This document shows positions 1 through 5,165 of a DNA stretch of 5,165 bases, in pieces. The notes beneath the pieces are model-generated. The model was not told the origin of the DNA, did not search any database, and saw nothing but the letters and a program-made list of their open reading frames with translations. This DNA comes from an uncultured Clostridia bacterium (GTDB taxonomy: Bacteria > Bacillota > Clostridia > Peptostreptococcales > Anaerovoracaceae). The position numbers and the translations under genes are program-made. The stretch lies in NCBI GenBank assembly GCA_937889655.1, contig CALBZG010000018.1:1-5165 (forward strand). The letters are read 5' to 3'. How positions within the stretch are numbered: position 1 is the first letter of the stretch; each line of letters starts with the position of its first letter.

Positions 1-351
1 CGAAGGTAATTGATAGCGGACATTTCGATGCATGGCGATCCTTACATTGTCAAGAACCGATAAGTCTTTAAAAAGTCTGATATTCTGGAAGGTCCGGGCA
101 ACGCCGGTTTTTGTTATATTGTAAGGCTTCAGTCCTCCGAGCTCTTTTTCTGCGCCGTCTTTTTCCAGCTTGATGCTGCCGGAGGTTGGAACGTATACGC
201 CTGTAAGAAGATTGAACAGCGTGGTCTTGCCTGCGCCGTTAGGACCGATAAGTCCCACTAGCTCGCCTTTGTCGACATACATGCTTACATTGGAGACAGC
301 TGTCAATCCGCCAAAGGATTTTGTTAATTTATTAATGGTCAAAAGTGACAT
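1..351 (-). CDS. livG: LivG, branched-chain amino acid ABC transporter ATP-binding protein (N-terminal part)
   Basis: This is the cytoplasmic ATPase subunit of a branched-chain amino acid importer. It hydrolyses ATP to drive uptake through LivH and LivM, normally paired with LivF. The visible 117 residues start MSLLTINKLTKSFGG. The Walker A motif GPNGAGKT lies at residues 36-43 and the Q-loop is in ARTFQNIRLF, with the glutamine at residue 89. The GxARTFQNIRLF wording is characteristic of LivG and separates it from LivF. The signature motif, Walker B and H-loop would lie beyond position 1, so the gene is cut by the window edge and not shown to be broken. The ATG at 349-351 follows a strong AAAGGAGGAG site at about 358-367 that overlaps the livM stop codon. 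The 14-bp gap to livM indicates co-transcription. The family call is firm; the precise substrate is inferred. Confidence 0.95.
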   Translation of the reverse strand, partial: MSLLTINKLTKSFGGLTAVSNVSMYVDKGELVGLIGPNGAGKTTLFNLLTGVYVPTSGSIKLEKDGAEKELGGLKPYNITKTGVARTFQNIRLFKDLSVLDNVRIAMHRNVRYQLPS

Positions 352-365
352 TTGCTTCTCCTCCT

Positions 366-1316
366 TTACTCGATCTTCTCATTTTTGGGGCCGAATTTTA
401 GCAGATCGTTGATCTCCTTATCTCCCATAAGCCCTTTCGGCCTGAATATCATGATCAGCACAAGCAATGCTGCATATACGATCATCCTCACTGCTGTAAA
501 GGATTGCAGGAAGGTGGTCATCACCGCCAGCAGCACCGCTGCGACTACAGAGCCTGTGAGGCTTCCCAGGCCCCCCAGAACAACGATGACCAGGATGTCC
601 ACAGATTTCATGAATCCGAACAGATCCGGCTTCAGGAAATAGAAATAGGATGAATAAAGAGCTCCGGCAATGCCTGCGAAGAATGCGCCTATGGCAAAGG
701 CCATGACCTTATATTTCGTGGTATTGATGCCCATGGACTCCGCAGCTATTTCGTCTTCACGTATCGATATGCAGGCTCTGCCATGGGATGATTTGATGAA
801 GTTGTTGATGAAAACAACACTGATCACGGTGAAGAAAAACAGCCACAACCAATTGGCGAACCGTGGGATCCCGTTGAGGCCGGCGGCTCCATTGGTGATT
901 TCCATATTTAAAAAAATGACCCTGATGATTTCAGCCATGCCTAGAGTGGCGATAGCAAGGTAGTCGCCTTTTAGCCGCAGGGTCGGGATGCCGATCAGGA
1001 CCCCCACGAAGGCGGCCGCAATGGCTCCTGCAAAAAGTCCTAAAAGAAAGCCGCTCGTGGACTTCATATTCATATTGATGATGGCGCATACATACGCCCC
1101 GATAGACATAAATCCCGCATGCCCCAGGGAAAACTGGCCGGTGAATCCGGTTACCAGGTTAAGACTTACTGCGAGAATAATGTTGATGCAGATCGTTGCC
1201 AGGGTGATTTCATAGAATTTGCTGAGTATGCCTGCGGCCAGCAAACCCTGGACGATAGCAAAGGTCAATATAATTGAACCCAGAATCATAAAATTCTTTT
1301 TCGTCAATGCTCTCAT
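366..1316 (-). CDS. livM: LivM, branched-chain amino acid ABC transporter permease
   Basis: This is one of the two membrane permease subunits of the importer; it forms the channel together with LivH. The 316-residue protein is hydrophobic with many membrane segments from about residue 9 onward. It carries the LivM hallmarks: LNLVTGFTGQFSLGHAGFMSIGAY at about 52-75 (described here by its ends, TGFTGQFSLGHAGF being the core), LRLKGDYLAIATLG at 113-125, the cytoplasmic ATPase-coupling segment ISIREDEIAAESMGIN at 183-198, GGLGSLTG at 248-255 and FRPKGLMG near the end. Its length is close to that of shorter Gram-positive LivM proteins; the E. coli protein is longer at the N-terminus. The ATG at 1314-1316 follows AGAAGGTG (1323-1330), which lies inside the end of livH. 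Only 3 bp separate the livH stop from this start, so translational coupling is likely. Confidence 0.96.
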   Translation of the reverse strand: MRALTKKNFMILGSIILTFAIVQGLLAAGILSKFYEITLATICINIILAVSLNLVTGFTGQFSLGHAGFMSIGAYVCAIINMNMKSTSGFLLGLFAGAIAAAFVGVLIGIPTLRLKGDYLAIATLGMAEIIRVIFLNMEITNGAAGLNGIPRFANWLWLFFFTVISVVFINNFIKSSHGRACISIREDEIAAESMGINTTKYKVMAFAIGAFFAGIAGALYSSYFYFLKPDLFGFMKSVDILVIVVLGGLGSLTGSVVAAVLLAVMTTFLQSFTAVRMIVYAALLVLIMIFRPKGLMGDKEINDLLKFGPKNEKIE

Positions 1317-1319
1317 ATA

Positions 1320-2198
1320 TCACACCTTCTCTTTCGTATTCTTGCCGAGTATGCCCGTCGGCTTCACGATCAGTATGACGATCAGGAAAGCAAATACCGC
1401 CGCATCCCGATACATGGAATTGCCGTAGCCGGAAACCAGAGTCTCCATTATGCCGATGCCAAGTCCGCCGATCATAGCGCCCGGGATGCTTCCTATCCCG
1501 CCGAATACTGCTGCGACGAAGGCCTTCAAGCCCGGCATCATGCCCATAAGCGGATCTATGGAATTGTAATATATCCCCACTAAAACCCCGGCTGCACCTG
1601 CAAGTCCGGAGCCCAGAGCAAAGGTGAAGGAAATGGTCCGGTCAACCTTGATCCCCATCAGCTGAGCTGCATCCTGATCGATGGAAACAGCTCGCATGGC
1701 TTTGCCCATTTTAGTTTTATGCACAATAAACTGAAGCAACACCATTAAGACAATGGCAGTTGCAATAATATATATCTGCTGCATATTCAGCATGATTTCG
1801 CCCAAGCGAAACGACTTGTCCGAAAGGACCTTAGGATAGGATCTGACTTCCGCTCCCACGAAAAACATCATAACGTATTCCAGCAGAAACGACATGCCTA
1901 TGGCTGTTATAAGGACTGCGATTCTGGTGGAAGCTCTGAGTGGCTTGTATGCGACTCTTTCAATAATAACACCCAGCAGGGCGCATGATAATATTGAGAT
2001 GATGAGCGCCGGGAAGAATCCCATCTGCGCGTAGGTGGTAACAGCAAACCCAACATAAGCACCCACCATATAAACATCTCCGTGGGCGAAGTTTATAAGT
2101 TTAATAATACCGTAAACCATGGTATATCCCAAAGCTATCAGGGCATAGATGCTGCCCAGCGATATGCCGTTTACCATTTGCTGCAAGAATTGATCCAA
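1320..2198 (-). CDS. livH: LivH, branched-chain amino acid ABC transporter permease, TTG start
   Basis: This is the second membrane permease of the importer, partner of LivM. From the chosen start it has 292 residues and about eight hydrophobic segments. It shows NGISLGSIYALIALGYTMVYG at about 10-30 (core SLGSIYALIALGYTMVYG), then INFAHGDVYMVGAY at 35-48, the ATPase-coupling segment MRAVSIDQDAAQLMGI at 168-183, AFVAAVFGGIGSIPGA at 226-241 and KPTGILG at the end. I chose TTG at 2196-2198 over the in-frame GTG at 2205-2207. That GTG is itself part of the GGAGGTG ribosome binding site (2205-2211), which sits about 8 nt before the TTG. The resulting start, (M)DQFLQQMVNG, also resembles the known LivH N-terminus. 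The family call is firm, and the start codon choice is strong but inferred. Confidence 0.96.
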   Translation of the reverse strand: MDQFLQQMVNGISLGSIYALIALGYTMVYGIIKLINFAHGDVYMVGAYVGFAVTTYAQMGFFPALIISILSCALLGVIIERVAYKPLRASTRIAVLITAIGMSFLLEYVMMFFVGAEVRSYPKVLSDKSFRLGEIMLNMQQIYIIATAIVLMVLLQFIVHKTKMGKAMRAVSIDQDAAQLMGIKVDRTISFTFALGSGLAGAAGVLVGIYYNSIDPLMGMMPGLKAFVAAVFGGIGSIPGAMIGGLGIGIMETLVSGYGNSMYRDAAVFAFLIVILIVKPTGILGKNTKEKV

Positions 2199-2204
2199 GG
2201 TTTG

Positions 2205-2211
2205 CACCTCC
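2205..2211 (-). promoter_or_regulatory. Ribosome binding site of livH that decides its start codon
   Basis: The minus strand reads GGAGGTG CAAACC TTG. The GGAGG core ends about 8 nt before the TTG at 2198, a standard distance. The only other in-frame upstream start, GTG at 2207, is formed from the last three bases of this site and could not be served by it. No second purine-rich site lies at a suitable distance upstream of that GTG; the preceding bases are AT-rich (CCATATTAAAAC). Confidence 0.8.
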
Positions 2212-2263
2212 GTTTTAATATGGCTTGTTTTGTTGCCTTAACGCATTAGCGCGATTTGGCACT

Positions 2264-2305
2264 AAAACAATTAAGTTAGAGCAACCCAATGCCCTAACTT
2301 AATTG
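2264..2305 (-). terminator. Hairpin between livK and livH, probable partial terminator or 3'-end stabiliser
   Basis: The arms are 2291-2305 and 2268-2282 with an 8-nt loop (2283-2290). Read as minus-strand RNA, all 15 positions pair, including one G-U wobble: CAAUUAAGUUAGGGC with GCUCUAACUUAAUUG. Read as plus-strand RNA the same position becomes an A-C mismatch, so the structure favours transcription in the liv direction. It is followed on the minus strand by only four T residues (2267-2264) and then AG, so termination is probably incomplete. It begins 36 bp after the livK stop. The rest of the 2208-2341 gap is AT-rich and otherwise holds only the livH ribosome binding site and a small CGC-TAAT-GCG stem. 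Confidence 0.7.
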
Positions 2306-2341
2306 AAATATTTATTGGTTAATAATACTTATTTGTCCGGC

Positions 2342-3517
2342 TTATTCTGCGTCTACTCTTACAGTGTTTGCCTGAACTCCGTCTACAAGGCCGATTACAA
2401 CGATGGACTTGATAGGGTTATGATCTTCGCCCATGCTGAAAGATCCGGTTATGCCTTCGAAATTCTCAGTTGCAGCCAGCGCGTCCTTGATTGCTACAGG
2501 ATCAGTGGATCCAGCTCTTTGGATAGCGTCTACGATGAACATGCCCAGGTCATAGCCAAGAGCGTTGAATGCATTTGGCTCTACTCCATACTTTTCAGTA
2601 TAAGCCTTGATGAAATCCTGAACGATAGGGCTCTCATCCAGCGAAGAGTAATGGTTGGAGAAATATACATCATTCAGTGCTGTTGCGCCTGCAAGCTCCA
2701 AAAGAACCGGAGAGTCAAAACCGTCGGCTCCAAGGATCGGAGCAGTGATGCCCAGATCGCGGGCCTGCTTGATGATCAGTCCGGCTTCCTGATAGTAGCC
2801 CGGCAGGAAGATCACATCGAATTCCTGGCCCTTGATGCTTGTCAAGATGGCGTTGAAGTCCTTATCCTTTGCAACATAGCCTTCCTGTGCCACGATGGTC
2901 CCGCCGCTGGCTTCAAATGTTGCTACAAAGTTCTTGGCAAGGCCCTTGGCGTAATCGCTGGAATTGTCCTGAATGATTACGGCTTTGGTTGCGCTCAGAT
3001 TCTTTGATGCAAAGTTAGCCATTGTTATTCCCTGGAATGAATCATTGAAGCAGATACGGAATACGAAATCATTCACGTTTCCGTCAGCATCTGTTGTGAT
3101 TCCTTCGTCAGCTGTTGCAGAGTTTGAGATGACTGGAATGGAGTTGCCCATTGCCACTGGGATCGTAGCCATGAAATCTCCGGAAGTTGCAGGTCCAAGA
3201 CAAGCTACTACGCCTTCTTGAGTCATAAGTCTTGTAGCCAGCGTTGTGGCTTCTGCCGCATCGGATTTGTTGTCAACGATCACAGGTACGATCTGCATTC
3301 CGTTGATGCCGCCTGCTGCGTTGATTTCGTCAAATGCCATCTGAATGCCGTTTACAGAAGCTTCGCCGTAAGAAGCAACCGCTCCTGTCAGTTCGTAGTT
3401 CACGCCGATTTTAACTTCAGTTGCCGCTTCTTCCTCTGTTCCTCCACCGCAACCGGCAAAGGCTCCCACTACTAATACGAGTGTAAGTAACAATACTAAA
3501 AATTTCCTTGTTTTCAT
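2342..3517 (-). CDS. livK: LivK/LivJ-type branched-chain amino acid binding lipoprotein
   Basis: This is the extracytoplasmic substrate-binding subunit that captures the amino acid and delivers it to LivH/LivM. The 391-residue protein starts with a lipoprotein signal peptide: MKTRK, a hydrophobic stretch at about 6-20, and the lipobox FAGC with the lipidated cysteine at residue 23. A short acidic linker (TEEEAATE) follows. The mature part is a type I periplasmic binding protein (Peripla_BP_6 type). It has VKIGVNYELTGAVASYGE at 35-52, MAFDEINAAGGINGMQI at 60-76, LGPATSGDFMA at 107-117 where such proteins contact ligand, IPVISNSATAD at 127-137 and a C-terminal lobe with AFNALGYDLGMFIVDAI at 316-332. 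The ATG at 3515-3517 follows AAGGTGGTG (3522-3530). It is the first gene of the operon. LIV specificity is inferred from family and context; other small amino acids or amides are possible. Confidence 0.95.
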   Translation of the reverse strand: MKTRKFLVLLLTLVLVVGAFAGCGGGTEEEAATEVKIGVNYELTGAVASYGEASVNGIQMAFDEINAAGGINGMQIVPVIVDNKSDAAEATTLATRLMTQEGVVACLGPATSGDFMATIPVAMGNSIPVISNSATADEGITTDADGNVNDFVFRICFNDSFQGITMANFASKNLSATKAVIIQDNSSDYAKGLAKNFVATFEASGGTIVAQEGYVAKDKDFNAILTSIKGQEFDVIFLPGYYQEAGLIIKQARDLGITAPILGADGFDSPVLLELAGATALNDVYFSNHYSSLDESPIVQDFIKAYTEKYGVEPNAFNALGYDLGMFIVDAIQRAGSTDPVAIKDALAATENFEGITGSFSMGEDHNPIKSIVVIGLVDGVQANTVRVDAE

Positions 3518-3549
3518 AATACACCACCTTTTTTTATTTTCGTCAATTT

Positions 3550-3567
3550 ATGATACTTTTTTATCAT
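3550..3567. promoter_or_regulatory. Inverted repeat ATGATA-N6-TATCAT over the livK -10 box, possible operator
   Basis: A perfect 6-bp inverted repeat, ATGATA (3550-3555) and TATCAT (3562-3567) with 6 bp between, covers the whole -10 box and the promoter-proximal spacer. A repressor bound here would block RNA polymerase. The arms are short and AT-rich, so chance occurrence is quite possible. The position over the core promoter is the only reason to list it. Confidence 0.35.
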
Positions 3568-3578
3568 GTCTCTGTCAA
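3550..3578 (-). promoter_or_regulatory. Sigma-70-type promoter of the livK-livHMG operon
   Basis: On the minus strand the -35 box TTGACA (3573-3578) is a perfect consensus match. It is followed by a 17-bp spacer and the -10 box TATCAT (3550-3555), which has one mismatch to TATAAT. The predicted transcription start is at about 3543, giving a leader of roughly 25 nt that just contains the livK ribosome binding site. No room remains for a riboswitch or leader-peptide attenuator before livK, so control is probably by a DNA-binding protein. Confidence 0.85.
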
Positions 3579-3662
3579 CCAATTTCTGTATGTAAAATTT
3601 GTGTTTGCGAACAACATGCCATATATGTATCAACGCACAAAAATGCTGATATTCCAAGGCTT

Positions 3663-3686
3663 ATAATTGTGGGCAGGCACAATTAT
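3663..3686. repeat. Perfect inverted repeat ATAATTGTG-N6-CACAATTAT
   Basis: Two 9-bp arms (3663-3671 and 3678-3686) are exact reverse complements around GGCAGG. The element lies 42 bp beyond the stop of the truncated hydrolase gene and about 85 bp upstream of the livK -35 box. It could be an operator with TTGTG/CACAA half-sites or a weak terminator for the hydrolase gene. No T-tract follows it on the minus strand (AAGCC), which argues against a classical terminator. The remainder of 3579-3727 shows nothing else I can support. Confidence 0.6.
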
Positions 3687-3727
3687 TTAATGCCAATATT
3701 CTGTCATCAGCATGCGTGCCGGGCTCT

Positions 3728-4114
3728 TCAGTCAATCGAACATATTATATAGTTCCTCAAGTTGAAAAATGCATTCCATCTGTTTTTGATGATGAGCTCT
3801 TCTCCTTCTGCAGGAGCCAACGGCGGTATGATTTCGGCATCTGGTGTGCCCTGTATGAAATGTTTGTACTTTTTGACTTCAAATCTTTTATCCAGCATCT
3901 CCCAGTCACTGAAATCTTCCTTATATTCTGTTTTGATGTTGATGACCATCATACTATTCTTATTGAAATAGTCTTTTAGTCCAATGATCGGGGTTACGAT
4001 ATCCTCCTGCTTCGAAACATCGACATTCAGCATTTTTACCAGAGAGCCGTCTGGGGCTCCACCGCCATACTGCATATCTACAATTAGCAGGGCTGTTTCT
4101 TTCTTGCTCAACAT
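3728..4114 (-). pseudogene. Isochorismatase-like cysteine hydrolase, C-terminally truncated
   Basis: The open frame encodes 128 residues that match the N-terminal two thirds of the isochorismatase/nicotinamidase-like hydrolase fold. The first strand ALLIVDMQ carries the family aspartate at residue 13. HFIQGTPDAEIIPPL (89-103) resembles the conserved segment before the active site, and IIKNRWNAFF (108-117) holds the family lysine at 110. Intact members usually have about 180-220 residues, with the nucleophilic cysteine in a C-terminal G-x-x-T-x-x-C-V-type segment that is absent here. After AFF the frame reads NLRNYIICSID and stops. Another frame across the TTTTT run reads QLEELYNMFD, which fits the expected helix better but stops at 3732-3734. 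No frame further downstream shows the cysteine motif. A good ribosome binding site (AGGAGC, 4121-4126) precedes the ATG. It is probably inactive; the family's wide range of substrates prevents naming one. Confidence 0.75.
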
Positions 4115-4188
4115 ATTTTTGCTCCTATCTTTAATAATCCGCTTTTCCTCTTTCGATACGCTTTAAATCAAAAGGTCATACCTTACTC

Positions 4189-4194
4189 ATTATA
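4189..4194 (-). promoter_or_regulatory. Possible -10 box for the truncated hydrolase gene
   Basis: The minus strand reads TATAAT about 75 bp before the hydrolase ATG. No good -35 match is present at 16-18 bp spacing (TGTCGC at 17 bp), and there is no TGn extension. The assignment rests on one hexamer in an AT-rich region and is weak. Confidence 0.3.
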
Positions 4195-4242
4195 CTACAA
4201 AATCAAATATGGCGACACATACAAGCTATCCGGTCCCAATGG

Positions 4243-4269
4243 GCACCGACAAGCACCGATGAGCAACCA
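4243..4269 (+). repeat. 10-bp-periodic short repeats GCACCGA upstream of the thioesterase promoter
   Basis: GCACCGA occurs at 4243-4249 and again at 4253-4259, and a degenerate copy, GCAACCA, at 4263-4269. The period is exactly 10 bp, about one DNA turn, so equal faces of the helix are presented. The array ends just where the proposed -35 box of the thioesterase promoter begins. This is compatible with a protein-binding array or with a small tandem duplication. Confidence 0.5.
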
Positions 4270-4298
4270 TGGACCGAAGAGAAAAAATAGTCTATAAT
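4270..4298 (+). promoter_or_regulatory. Candidate promoter of the thioesterase gene
   Basis: A -35-like TGGACC (4270-4275, four of six matches to TTGACA) is followed by a 17-bp spacer and a perfect -10 box TATAAT (4293-4298). It lies about 60 bp before the thioesterase ATG. A second perfect TATAAT lies at 4314-4319 but has no recognisable -35 partner. Confidence 0.5.
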
Positions 4299-4320
4299 TG
4301 AACTGCGGTCTACTATAATT
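4292..4320 (+). repeat. Direct repeat CTATAATT, two copies 21 bp apart
   Basis: CTATAATT occurs at 4292-4299 and 4313-4320. The 21-bp offset is two helical turns. Each copy contains a perfect -10 hexamer, so the pair may be alternative promoters or one promoter plus a decoy. The short length means chance is a fair explanation. Confidence 0.35.
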
Positions 4321-4357
4321 AAGAAGCAATCATAATCGAAAAGGAGACATATATAAT

Positions 4358-4846
4358 ATGAATGAAAAAATCCCTGCAGCACACTCAAGAACGGTCATGG
4401 CTCAGATGGCTCTTCCGGATCAGGCGAATCCCGCCGGCAATGTCCATGGCGGAGAAATGATGAAAATTATGGACAATACGGCATATGTGGTGGCTCAGAA
4501 GCATTGCCATATGAACAATGTCACAGCAGCGGTGGATCAGATCACTTTTCACAACCCCGCTTATGTAGGCAATCTGATCACGAGCTATGGAGAACTGATA
4601 TACACCTCCAACTCCTCTATGCTGATCAGTGTAACGATCAATGTTGAGGATCTGGAAAAGCGCGAAGAAAACTGCGCTTTAACGGCATATTTTATAATGG
4701 TCGCCATAGGCAAGAACGGAAAGGCAGCGAAAATCCCGCAGCTGGAGCTGAATGACGAGATGGCTATAGCAAAATACGAAGAAGGAAAAAAATTATATGA
4801 AGGAATAAAATCAAGGCCGAGAGTTTGCTGGCTGCCTTTTAAATAG
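4358..4846 (+). CDS. Hotdog-fold acyl-CoA thioesterase
   Basis: The 162-residue protein belongs to the cytoplasmic acyl-CoA hydrolase family (BACH/ACOT7 and YciA type), which cleaves acyl-CoA to free acid and CoA. The start matches the family pattern: MALPDQANPAGNVHGGEMMK (17-36), then IMDNTAYVVA (37-46), with the HGG at 30-32 and the conserved aspartate at 39 in the hotdog helix. NNVTAAVDQITFHNPAYVGN (53-72) is the next conserved strand region, followed by SSMLISVTINVE (80s-90s). The length is normal for a single-hotdog bacterial member, which would act as an oligomer. The ATG at 4358 follows AAGGAGA (4341-4347) with about 10 nt spacing. It appears to be a single-gene unit with its own promoter and terminator. 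Chain-length preference cannot be read from the sequence. A role in disposing of branched or short acyl-CoA from amino acid catabolism fits the neighbours but is inference. Confidence 0.92.
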   Translation: MNEKIPAAHSRTVMAQMALPDQANPAGNVHGGEMMKIMDNTAYVVAQKHCHMNNVTAAVDQITFHNPAYVGNLITSYGELIYTSNSSMLISVTINVEDLEKREENCALTAYFIMVAIGKNGKAAKIPQLELNDEMAIAKYEEGKKLYEGIKSRPRVCWLPFK

Positions 4847-4884
4847 GAATATATTAATCAAATTTAGAAACCTGTCGAAACAAC

Positions 4885-4912
4885 AGATGGCCCCGGCATG
4901 CCGGGGCCATCT
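4885..4912. terminator. Perfect 28-bp palindrome, probable bidirectional terminator
   Basis: AGATGGCCCCGG and CCGGGGCCATCT form a 12-bp GC-rich stem with a CATG loop; the DNA is a perfect palindrome across all 28 bp. It lies 38 bp after the thioesterase stop and 49 bp after the stop of the convergent transporter gene. On the plus strand it is followed by TTGCTATTTTGATCTT. On the minus strand it is followed by GTTGTTTCG. Both tails are T-rich but interrupted, so it probably ends both transcripts. Confidence 0.85.
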
Positions 4913-4961
4913 TGCTATTTTGATCTTAATGTGTATCTGTTCAGTCTATTGAGAGCGATTC

Positions 4962-5165
4962 TTATTTGCTGAACTCACTTGTTGCATTGATTTCGACTTT
5001 ACTCTGGACAGGCTCTTTCGGAGCTCTTGCCAGCAGCGCCATGACTGCTCCGACGGAGCAGAGTACGCCGGTGATAATGAAGGCCATTTGATAATCACCA
5101 TTGTTTGTCTCAACGATGACCGCAGCAAGTCTTGGTCCTACGATAGCTCCGATACTGTAGGCCAG
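4962..5165 (-). CDS. Major facilitator superfamily transporter, probably OFA type (C-terminal part)
   Basis: Only the last 67 residues are present; the gene enters from beyond the right edge in frame with position 5165. The sequence shows two hydrophobic segments, LAYSIGAIVGPRLAAVIV (1-18) and MAFIITGVLCSVGAVMALLA (27-46), which would be membrane segments 11 and 12 of a 12-segment transporter. A hydrophilic cytoplasmic tail follows (RAPKEPVQSKVE onward) to the TAA at 4962-4964. The arrangement of SIGAIVGP, then a GDYQMAFIITG loop and helix, resembles oxalate/formate antiporter family (OFA) members. The MFS call is good, the subfamily is tentative, and the substrate is unknown; OFA members usually carry small carboxylates. 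It converges with the thioesterase gene. Confidence 0.8.
   Translation of the reverse strand: MAYSIGAIVGPRLAAVIVETNNGDYQMAFIITGVLCSVGAVMALLARAPKEPVQSKVEINATSEFSK

Noticed and set aside
2303..3007. A 234-codon plus-strand open frame antisense to livK
   Set aside because: It lies wholly opposite a clearly conserved lipoprotein gene apart from its first bases, has a cysteine-rich composition unlike any family I know, and has no convincing ribosome binding site. It is a shadow of livK codon use.
3518..3543. Riboswitch or leader-peptide attenuator before livK
   Set aside because: The predicted leader is only about 25 nt and is filled by the ribosome binding site, which leaves no room for such elements if the promoter call is right.
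3579..3600. Possible CodY-type box just upstream of the livK -35 element
   Set aside because: The minus strand reads ACATACAGAAATTGG there, with only about nine of fifteen matches to AATTTTCWGAAAATT and poor symmetry. CodY control of amino acid import is plausible in Firmicutes, but this sequence does not support it.
3716..3979. An 87-codon plus-strand open frame opposite the hydrolase remnant
   Set aside because: The minus strand has the recognisable family motifs and a ribosome binding site. The plus-strand product has no family features I can see.
4203..4388. A 61-codon minus-strand open frame across the divergent intergenic region
   Set aside because: It overlaps the promoter region and start of the thioesterase gene, and its composition, rich in cysteine, tyrosine, phenylalanine and serine, resembles translated AT-rich noncoding DNA.
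4946..5128. A 60-codon minus-strand open frame near the right end
   Set aside because: The neighbouring frame from 5165 to 4962 encodes a recognisable MFS C-terminus with two membrane segments; this frame is its shadow.

Overview
The window suggests a Firmicute of the class Clostridia, probably an amino-acid-fermenting anaerobe. The reasons are strong AGGAGG-type ribosome binding sites, a TTG start codon, a lipoprotein (not periplasmic) form of the binding protein, moderate GC content with AT-rich intergenic regions, and protein sequences of clostridial character. The assignment below class level is a guess.

Positions 1-3578, all on the minus strand, hold most of a branched-chain amino acid (LIV/HAAT family) ABC importer operon. 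In transcription order it is: a sigma-70-type promoter (3550-3578), the binding lipoprotein livK (2342-3517), a hairpin that looks like a partial terminator (2264-2305), the permeases livH (1320-2198) and livM (366-1316), and the first 117 residues of the ATPase livG (351 to beyond position 1). A livF gene probably follows outside the window. LivK captures the amino acid at the membrane surface, LivH and LivM form the channel, and LivG (with LivF) hydrolyses ATP. The permease and ATPase genes are 3 to 14 bp apart. The livK-livH gap is 143 bp with a hairpin, which suggests that binding protein is made in excess over permease.

Positions 3579-4357 are the least ordinary part. They contain a truncated isochorismatase-like cysteine hydrolase on the minus strand (3728-4114), which lacks the C-terminal part carrying the catalytic cysteine and appears frameshifted near its end. 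They also contain a perfect 9-bp inverted repeat (3663-3686) and a divergent intergenic region with three TATAAT boxes and a short array of 10-bp-periodic GCACCGA-like repeats.

Positions 4358-4846 on the plus strand encode a complete hotdog-fold acyl-CoA thioesterase. A perfect 28-bp palindrome (4885-4912) separates it from a convergent minus-strand gene whose last 67 codons are present (4962-5165). That gene is probably an OFA-type major facilitator transporter.

I found no RNA genes, mobile elements or CRISPR array. I found no convincing new biological system; the window is mostly ordinary transport and metabolism genes, and the main points of interest are regulatory sequences and one decaying gene.
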